From contig OY726565.1 of assembly GCA_963383645.1 (NCBI GenBank), forward strand, positions 31,926,534 to 31,990,533: DNA of 64,000 nt, read 5' to 3'. A program made the translations under genes and the position numbers. Every line of letters begins with the position of its first letter. The stretch's first letter is position 1. The notes under the pieces were generated by a model. It worked only from the letters and a program-made list of their open reading frames with translations. It was not told the DNA's origin and ran no database searches. Shown piece by piece: positions 56,560 to 64,000 of this stretch. This DNA is from Muscardinus avellanarius. Taxonomy: Eukaryota; Chordata; Mammalia; Rodentia; Gliridae.

Positions 56560-56980
56560 CCTTTAGAAACTCCCATTCTCACTAGGAGGCCCCTGAGTAG
56601 ACAAAAGCTTATAGTGTAGTATAGCAGAAGCTCACAAATAAGGAGGTCTCAGGGGATGGGTGGAGGTCCTGCCAGGGGTGAAACTTGAGAGAACTGACAT
56701 GTACCAATGGGAGTAGGTTCGATGAAGGCTTTATGTAGGGAAGGTATAAGCTGTCAGAACCAGGGAGTAGAGAATTCTCAGCATCTAAAATAAACAAGGG
56801 CAGATATGCTATAAACATTTTGGACAGCCTGCAAGGCAGGCAGAGACAAGACCTGAGACTACATAATAAAGGCCTTTCACGTAATATTTTTGAAATTTAT
56901 TCTAAAAATTATTAGAGGCCACTTCAGAGTTTCAAGCAGAAAACCACTATTACCTGAAAGTTGTATATATGACCTGGACA
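56560..56980 (-). mobile_element. L2 LINE ORF2 relic, antisense
   Basis: gcctgcaaggcaggcagaga, acataataaaggcctttcac, gaaatttattctaaaaatta, gaggccacttcagagtttca, agcagaaaaccactattacc match the antisense L2 order (aggccttgt, ggattttattct, ggaagccattggag, gcagaggagtgac). Confidence 0.55.
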
Positions 56981-57080
56981 GCTGGCAGTTACTGTATTTT
57001 GCTCTGGAGTCTCTGTTTTACTCACCTGATACATTTGTGCTACAGATGGCCAAATCAGATTGACTTAATCAGATGCTTTC

Positions 57081-57082
<2 letters not shown>

Positions 57083-57119
<37 letters not shown>

Positions 57120-57318
57120 CCATGCTTTACTGGGGACTGAATTAAGGAGCAATTTATCTCTGATATATACCCCCAATTCTTTTTTTTTATTATTTTGAAC
57201 TAGGAAATTTCTAAATTGCTGAGTTTTGCTAAGTTGCTGAGGCTGGCCTTGATCCTATGACCTTCTGCTTCAACCTTCCAAGTACTGAGATTACAAGTGT
57301 GCACAACCATGCCTAGAT
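57083..57318 (-). mobile_element. (GT)n plus B1-dID-type SINE, antisense, diverged
   Basis: (GT)n at 57083-57118 in the tail position. SINE 57120-57318: tactggggactgaattaagg, gatatatacccccaattct, gaactaggaaatttctaaat, accttccaagtactgagatt, caaccatgcctag. Confidence 0.85.
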
Positions 57319-57319
57319 C

Positions 57320-58250
57320 TATACTCAATTTGATCTGGGGACCGTTGAACTATAGATATAAAAATGCTAACTTGTGATCTGTGGAATCACATGTTTTGAC
57401 AAGTAGATTTGAAACTAGAGGAGGAAAAACGGGCCAACTATCAAGAGAAAGGCCTACAAGAAAGTGAGTCTACATTCTGAAATTATTTTTGTTATCTTTA
57501 ACATTTCTAGTTTTAGTTCTTCTCAAGGCCTGCTTTCCTAGCTTTAAGTCTTGGAGACACCAAATGTTCTTGTTAGAATTTGTTTCCTAAATACTGGCCT
57601 TAAGATATGGACTCATGAGAAAATAATTTGTTTGAGAACTGTTCCCAGGAAAATCAAGAAGTAGAAGACAGGATGAGGAAGGGAAGGAGGATACAATGTC
57701 AAGCCAGGGGCAACGAATGGTTACACTGGTCAACACAGCAGGAGAATTCCAGAGGCAGCAGGGGCCAAACATTTGGAGTCTTTGCAATTAGAGGTTCATA
57801 GAGTCAGTATATTTCTGCCCCTCTGACTAAGTAACTGATTAAGAATTACCCACAAGAGGACCCAAATTCCAAGGGAATCCTGGCTCTCCATGTGTATTGG
57901 TGAGAGGAGCCCTTGAATATAGATTCTGGTGGTGCTGGCTCTAACGAGTGAGATCACACAGGGCCATGTGCTGGACCACAGTGCATGCATCCAAAGGCAT
58001 GTGGTAGAGCACTGATACTATTGGCTACGATCCTTCAAGTAAAGTTCCCTTTTAATTATGTTTCCAGCTGGCTGAAGTTCATTTTATTTAACTTTAAACA
58101 AAAAATGTTAAAAAAAATAACAGCACGATGGTATTAGGTTGTGTTGTACAACAAGTCCTCTGGCTACACTACTTAGGATGTATGGGAAACATACCTAGTC
58201 TGGAAGCAGACCACTCAGAAAAGTGTTGAAATAATCCATTTACTAAATAT
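57320..58250. other. No gene or clear repeat
   Basis: Unique-looking DNA. Confidence 0.45.
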
Positions 58251-58254
58251 TTTA

Positions 58255-58345
58255 TTCATTTTTATACTCACTCATTCAACAAAGACTTAGCAAGAAACTG
58301 TTGAGTGTTGATTGATGGGGATAAAGCAAAGACTGAAACAAAAAG
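58255..58345 (+). mobile_element. L2 LINE 3'-end relic
   Basis: tcactcattcaacaaagact, gcaagaaactgttgagtgtt, gatggggataaagcaaagac: L2 3' order (attcattcaacaaatattt ... ggggatacagcaatgaac). Confidence 0.48.
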
Positions 58346-58454
58346 ATACTAGTTTTGGAAGATATTTTGTCTAATATAGGTAAAGGATAAGTTGATCCAA
58401 AATTGTAAATGGATATCAGTAGTTGGTGCTGCTACCCTAAAATGAGTGGTCTAT

Positions 58455-58765
58455 CAACAATTGAAATTCATTTTTCACAGGTTGAAAGTCTAAAATGAGA
58501 GTGACTACATGGTTAGATTTCAATGAAGCACTCTTCCATGTAGCAGACTGCAAACTTGCCTTTATAGCTTCACATGGTAAGGCAGAGGGAAATGAGCTTT
58601 CTCAAGATTCATTTAAGGGTATTAATACCACTCATGAGAGCTCCATCTTCGTGACCTTATCTAATTCTAATTATCTCTCAAAGGTCCCATCTCCTAATAC
58701 CATCACATTGTGGAGGTAAAGTTTAATGTATACACTTTAGCGGCACTCAAACATTCAATGCGTAA
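58455..58765 (-). mobile_element. MaLR-type LTR relic (MLT1-like), antisense
   Basis: aattcatttttcacaggttg, ggtattaataccactcatga, gagctccatcttcgtgacct, aaaggtcccatctcctaata, ccatcacattgtggaggtaa, actcaaacattcaatgcgta: reverse-complement MLT1 order. Confidence 0.65.
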
Positions 58766-58864
58766 TAAAACAAGTGTGATGAGGGACACATCTGAAGGAT
58801 CTCAATCTGCACCCGAGTGTAAGAGGAAGTTCTGTGGAGAATGTGACATGGAAATTGGATCTTG

Positions 58865-58868
<4 letters not shown>

Positions 58869-58920
<52 letters not shown>
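58869..58920. repeat. (GA)n microsatellite
   Basis: About 26 perfect GA units. Confidence 0.97.
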
Positions 58921-58922
<2 letters not shown>

Positions 58923-58989
58923 ATAATGCTGATGAGTAAAATTGAATTCATGCTATGGGAGATTTCTCATTTGGTTAGATAAATAGTTA

Positions 58990-59115
58990 ATGACAACTTG
59001 TATCTCTTCTTTTATGAAGTGTCTATTTAGTTCAATGGCCCATTTATTGATTGGGTTATTTGTTGTTTTTGTGTTAAGTCTTTTAAGTACGTTTCATAAT
59101 CTGTATATCAACTGA
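58990..59115 (-). mobile_element. LINE-1 ORF2 fragment, antisense
   Basis: tctcttcttttatgaagtgt, ttcaatggcccatttattga, gtgttaagtcttttaagtac: nearly the same ORF2 segment as 60205-60340 in the larger L1 nearby. Confidence 0.75.
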
Positions 59116-59419
59116 GCAAAAATACAAAGTAGTTTTGAGAGTTAATTTAAGTTAACCTTGATAATATTAAAACAGATGTGATGGGGCATGCAGGTGGATT
59201 ATTTTTTAAAGGGAGAGAGGCTAATGCAGAACTAACATGGCAACTCTCTTCTCTAAGCTTTGAGACTCCCTTTGCAAGGATAGCTCATGGCTTTCTTAAG
59301 GAAAGGTGACAATAAAGAACGTGACATGAGCTTTCAGCCTTCCCCAGAGCACGGTCCCTGAGCCGCAGGGGAATGGCAGCTACATTTTGGTACATTGCAC
59401 TTGTTGCCTTAAATTGGCA

Positions 59420-60930
59420 TTCTTTTTATTGATGCATTATAGTCTCAAATCATAATGTAGTTCATGGTGACAGAGACATACATGTACACAACACTTGGTG
59501 AGACCTCCCTTGGCTCCTTCCCCACTTCCCCTTCCCCACACAGGATATTGAGACTGACAGTGATATTCTCACATGTGTACAAAATGTTAATGAAAGTAAT
59601 TCCTTCACTGATCCTCCCTCTGCCCCTGCGGATACCTCCCCTCCCTCATTCAACTGCAGTTTCTCCTCCATTATCTGAAGTCTCTCTGGTATTCTGATTA
59701 CTTTCCATCTTTCACATATGAGAGAAAATATATGATCCTCCACTTTCTGTGAATGGTTAATTTCACTTAATATAATGTTCTTCAGGCCCATACATTTTCC
59801 TGAAAATGACATATTTTTGTTATTCTTCACTGCTGTGTAGAACTCCATTGTGTGTATACCACATAATTTTGTAATCCATTCATCTGTTGAGGATACCTAG
59901 GTTGGTTACATAATTTGGCTACAGTGAATCATGCTGCTATAAACATTGATATGCATACATTACTATAATATTCTGATTTTAGCCCTTTTGGAAAGATCCT
60001 GGGTGATATGATGGACCCATTTTCAATTTGCAATCCCACCAACAGTGTAGAAGAGTTTTGATTTCTCTACATCATTGCCAGCATTTATTATTCTTTGACT
60101 TATTGGTGACTGCCAGTCTTCTTGGAATTAGATGGAATCTTAGTGTAGTTTTAATTTGCATCTCCCTGATTGCTACTGATGTTAAACATTTTTTGTGTAT
60201 TTAATGACCATTTGTATTTCTTCTTTTATGATGTGTCTATTTAGTTCAATGGCCCATTTACTGATTAGGTTATTTGTCGTTTTTTTGTGTTGTGTTAAGT
60301 CTTTTAAATACTTTTCATGATCTAAATATTAGTGTTCTATCAGAAGAATATCTGGCAAACATATACCCCAACCTGTAGGTTTTCTCTTTAGACTTTTATG
60401 CTTTCTAAATTTTATATGGAGAAGCAAAAGTCCAAGAATAGCCAAAGCAATTCTTAGCAATAAAAACATGCATAAGACATCACAATTCCTGACTTCAAAT
60501 TATATACAGAGCTATAGTAATAAAACAGCATGGTATTGGCAAGGAAAAAGTACATAGATCATTGTAACAGAATAGAAGATACAGAAACAAATCCACATAC
60601 TTATAGCCAATTGATTTTTGAAAAGGTGCCAAACACATTCATTGGAGAAAAGGCAGCCTTTTCAACAAATGATATTTGGAAAACGGGTTATCCGTTTGTA
60701 GAAAAATAAAAGAAAATCCCTATCTCTTACCTTGCAAAAGAATCAACTCAAGCTGTAGCTAAGACTTGAAAATTAGACCAGAGACTTTGAAATCCCTAGA
60801 GGAGGGCATATGTCCAACACTCCAACATACAGGCACAGGTAGGCACTTCCTTAATAAACCTCCAAAGCCCAGGCAATTAAGACGAGGATTAATAAATGGG
60901 ATGGCATTAAACTAAAAAGTTTCTGCTCAC
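59420..60930 (-). mobile_element. LINE-1 with 5' inversion
   Basis: 59420-60406 is antisense: 3' terminus (ctttttattgatgcattata), pyrimidine-rich 3' UTR, and ORF2 3' end up to tttctctttagacttttatg. 60407-60930 is sense ORF2 (ttttatatggagaagc to ctaaaaagtttctgctcac). The two parts nearly abut in L1 order. TSD taaattggca at 59410-59419 and 60931-60940 shows one insertion event. Frames are broken. Confidence 0.9.
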
Positions 60931-60940
60931 TAAATTGGCA

Positions 60941-61484
60941 ACTTATAAAGAATAAAGGATTAAATTATAACCTAGTAGTAAAGATAAGTAAGATTAACTA
61001 AAGCAAATAAAGTCGAATGTGAAGCATTATGCAGGGGAAAACACTCTGCAGTAGGAAAGAACAAGGCTTGTTTTCTGAAATGAAATCTCGAGAGTTCATC
61101 ATAAATGTCTTGTGATATTATAGTAATGAAAGTGAGTTTTCCTTAAGGAAGACCTTCTTTATTCTTACATTAGGAGAATAAAAACTCTTAACACTTTACC
61201 TGACATCAGAGAGGTTATGTGTTAAATATCTGAATACATTTATGAAGCCAGTCTGCAACACAAGGTCAAATAAAAGAACACTCTGTGATATTCCCAGGGC
61301 CACTGCCTTAGAAACATTTGGAGGAACAGAGAGATCATTATCATAGTTGCAGTCTAGACCTGGTTTTCAGAACCTACATAGTTTACTCACCACTAAGAGA
61401 CTGGTATGCATGCCTTGTTATCTGACAAAGTTAAATCTCTTTTGGAAAAAGATTAGAAAATAAATTTATGAAAAAAAAAAGTGT
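60941..61484. other. No gene or clear repeat
   Basis: Unique-looking DNA. Confidence 0.45.
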
Positions 61485-61813
61485 GCCAGGTGTGGTGGTG
61501 GACGCTTGTAATCTCTGAGCTTGGGAGGCTGAGACAGGAAGATCACGCAGGTTCGAAGCTAGCCTCAGCTACTTAGTGAGGCTCTCAGCAACTTAGTGAG
61601 ACCCTGTTTCCAAATAAAAATATAAAATAGCTGGGTGTGGTGGCGCACGCTTATAATCCCCACGCTTGGGAAGCAGAGACAGGAAGGTCGCACAGGTTCA
61701 AAGCCAGCCACGCTGGCTTAAGAGACCCTGTTTCCAAATTTTAAAAATATATGATATAGATCTGGGAGTGTAGCCCAGAGGTAGAAGGGCTTCCAGGAAC
61801 CCCAGTACCACCA

Positions 61814-61845
<32 letters not shown>

Positions 61846-61975
61846 AAAATAGGTCTGGGAGGATAGCCAAGAGGTAGAAAGCTCCTGGGTTCCACCCCCA
61901 TACCACCAAACAAACAAACAAACAAACAAAAAAACAACAAAAAAAAGAAAGAAAGAAAGAAAGAAAAAGAAACAA
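61485..61975 (+). mobile_element. B1-dID-type SINE, S2 form, split by an S3 SINE
   Basis: Left half 61485-61630 (left B box aggttcgaagct, ccctgtttccaaataaaaat). Right half 61851-61975 (aggtctgggaggatagcc, cctgggttccacccccata) with a (CAAA)n/(GAAA)n tail. The gap is filled by a complete S3 SINE. Confidence 0.9.
61631..61850 (+). mobile_element. B1-dID-type SINE, S3 form, nested
   Basis: gctgggtgtggtggcgcacg, left B box aggttcaaagcc, ctggcttaagagaccctg, ggcttccaggaaccccagt, (AAAT)n tail. Inserted into the linker of an S2 SINE with a short taaaata-type TSD, so S3 is younger than that S2 copy. Confidence 0.92.
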
Positions 61976-62091
61976 AGTGTATCTGCACATATAATCTGTG
62001 ATTCTATAATACCAAGGTCAAACAGTATTTAGGATGTAAGCATGACTCTACTTGTGAAGTGCTTAAGATTTGTTTTAAATTAGTAACTTAA

Positions 62092-62300
62092 ACTGGATGT
62101 GGGGGCCCACATCTATAATCCTAGTACTGAGACAGAAAAATCTCAGGTTTGAGAACAGCCTTAGCAACATAAGGAGACTCTCAGCAATCTATTGAGACCT
62201 GTTTCAAGACAAAACAAAAATAATAAATAAAATAGGGCTGAGGCTATAACTGGGATGTAGAATGCCCCCTGAGTTCAATCTCCAATAACATATTAATAAA
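62092..62300 (+). mobile_element. B1-dID-type SINE, diverged
   Basis: gatgtgggggcccacatcta, taatcctagtactgagacag, then ggctataactgggatgtaga and tgagttcaatctccaataac, with an (AAAT)n tail. Confidence 0.85.
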
Positions 62301-62639
62301 TAAATAAATAATAAATAACTTTATTTATCTTGAGAGCTGCTATATATTTACAGAAAAATTGAGTAGAAAATATGAGAATACTCCCTCTCCCCCTTCCCCA
62401 GTTTTCCTTAAATTCACATCTTGCATAGTTATGGTACACATATTGCAAGTGTTCAACTAATACATGCTATTGCTAACTAAAATTCATAGTATGCATTAGG
62501 GGCCACTCTATATAGTACTATTGGTTTAGTAATGTCAAATATCTAACATTGCGATATCTTACAGGCAGTGTCAACACAAACATTTCTTATGTTCTATCTA
62601 TTCACCTTGTTGCTGCCTCCCAAGACACCTGGCAGCCAC
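62301..62639. other. No gene or clear repeat
   Basis: Unique-looking DNA. Confidence 0.4.
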
Positions 62640-63115
62640 TGGCTTCTTACTGTCTCCACAGTTTTGCCTCTTTAGAATATTATAGATTTGGAATCATATG
62701 TAGCCTTTTCATATTGGCTTCTTTCACTTAGTAGTATGTGTTTAAATGGATTCTATGTCTTTTGTGGCTAGATAGCTCATTGCCTTTTATTTCTGAGCAA
62801 TATCTGATTGGATAATGATATATCCCATAAGGATGTATCTTATAAGAATATATCATTTTTATCTATTACCCTAATAAAGAGCTTCTTGATTCCAATTTGT
62901 TGCTTTTATGAATTCAGCTCTATAAACATCTAGGTGCATAATTTTTGACATAAATTTTCAACTCATTTGCTTATTGCTTACATGGGAGTATGATTATTGG
63001 GTCTCATGGCAAGGTTATATTTGGCTTTGTAGAATGTCAAATCATCGTTTAAAATGGCTGTAATATTTCAAGGCCATCTCTTTGTCTCCTCTAAGCCCTT
63101 TATTTGTTTTTCAGT
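62640..63115 (-). mobile_element. Old L1M-type LINE-1, antisense
   Basis: gatttggaatcatatgtagc, ggcttctttcacttagtagt, cattgccttttatttctgag, gaattcagctctataaacat, gattattgggtctcatggca: antisense 3' region of an old LINE-1. Confidence 0.68.
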
Positions 63116-63299
63116 TGGCCACAACTCTCCATATGGCCTTCATCAAGCTGAATCAGAACCAGAGTCTCTTTTTCAGAAGCATGTAGGTCTCATTCCTTTA
63201 GGACCATGATCCTAGCTAGGAAAACAGCACAGATGAGCATAGATAGTTTTGGCTGTGCACAAGTAACTTCCACATAAATAAATGTGACCTATATTTTTT

Positions 63300-63528
63300 T
63301 TTGGTGGGGGCGGGGGAAGTGGAGATTGAACTCAGGGGCATTCTACTTCCGAGCTATACCCACAGACCATTTTATTCTTATTTTTTGTTTTGAAACAGGG
63401 TCTTGCTAGGTGGCTGAAAGTCTTACTTCTTTCTTAAGGCCACCCTCAAACATTCGATCCTCCAGTCTTGGCCTCCCAAGTAGTGGGAGTACAGGCAAGT
63501 ACAGGCATGCACCACCATGCCTGGCTTG
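63300..63528 (-). mobile_element. B1-dID-type SINE, antisense
   Basis: gtggagattgaactcagggg, cttccgagctatacccacag, gaaacagggtcttgctaggt, ccaccatgcctggc. A short extra duplication (aagtacaggc twice, 63487-63506) lies in the B1 half. Confidence 0.88.
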
Positions 63529-64000
63529 GCCTCTGAATCTTAATAAACACTTCTATAATGTATGTTTACCTTCTCAAATGAGAAAATGAGTCATTTCATA
63601 TAGCTATTCATGGATGGCAAAGCATTAGTTGTTTAATCGTTTTAAATCTCATATGGAATACGGAAGAACACAGGTTATGTAAGTACAAATAAACCCACTA
63701 CTTGCCCCTATTCAGCTTGGTCATTTTAATAGCTAATTTGGCTGACATGAAAATTTTCCAGATAACAATGCCATTTTAAAAACCTGGAGTTTCTAATGCC
63801 ACAACCCAAGGAGTCCCTAACAATGGTTATTTTACTCATTAAAAGATGCTTTAATGACCAAGTTGGCCTAACATGCAACTCGTCAGAAAACATCTGCCTT
63901 TTAAAAATTCTTTTTACAACTTTTTAAGAAGAATAAAGTAGCGACAATGCTTTCTGAAATTAGAGAAATCTGGTAAGGGGAGTATGGTGCATGGGGGTAA
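63529..64000. other. No gene or clear repeat
   Basis: Unique-looking DNA to the window end. Confidence 0.4.

Overview
This window looks like non-coding nuclear DNA from a rodent, most likely a member of the squirrel family (Sciuridae). The main evidence is about 38 copies of one dimeric SINE. Its left half is 7SL/B1-like (it opens ggcgtggtggcgcacgc) and its right half is an ID-like, tRNA-derived unit with a tagctcagaggtagaat A box. Dimers of this B1-dID kind are known from squirrels and dormice. I found no protein-coding exon, processed pseudogene or structural RNA gene. Every long open frame is short, lies in a repeat or has no recognisable domain. The window is therefore intergenic or deep intronic.

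Three forms of the SINE recur and are called S1, S2 and S3 here. S1 has a weak left B box and an intact right one. S2 has both. S3 lacks about 30 bp of the left half and has lost the right B box. Many copies keep 10-18 bp target-site duplications (TSDs). Other repeats include LINE-1 of several ages (two insertions have clear 5' inversions), old L2 and MIR pieces, MaLR LTR relics, a Tigger-type DNA transposon relic, a retroviral LTR and many microsatellites.

Layout: 0-6.7 kb, sparse old repeats. 6.8-8.5 kb, an S-type SINE split by an inverted L1. 8.5-17.5 kb, mostly unique DNA with L1 pieces and an 83-bp duplicated segment. 17.5-29.3 kb, dense nested SINE/L1 with a perfect 28-bp hairpin at 19.2 kb. 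29.9-32.1 kb, a GC-rich composite retroelement. 32.5-43.8 kb, SINEs, old LINEs and the Tigger relic. 43.8-52.2 kb, mostly unique. 52.3-53.1 kb, an antisense retroviral LTR. 53.3-64 kb, mixed SINE, L2, MIR and L1.

The strongest candidate for something undescribed is 29941-32125. A single 14-bp TSD encloses GC-rich 71-bp repeats, an A-rich tract, three ~175-bp monomers, about 21 copies of a 50-bp repeat in strict A/B alternation, and a LINE-1 3' UTR with an A tail. The architecture recalls hominoid SVA elements but the sequence is different. All family names come from recognition by eye; no database search was run.
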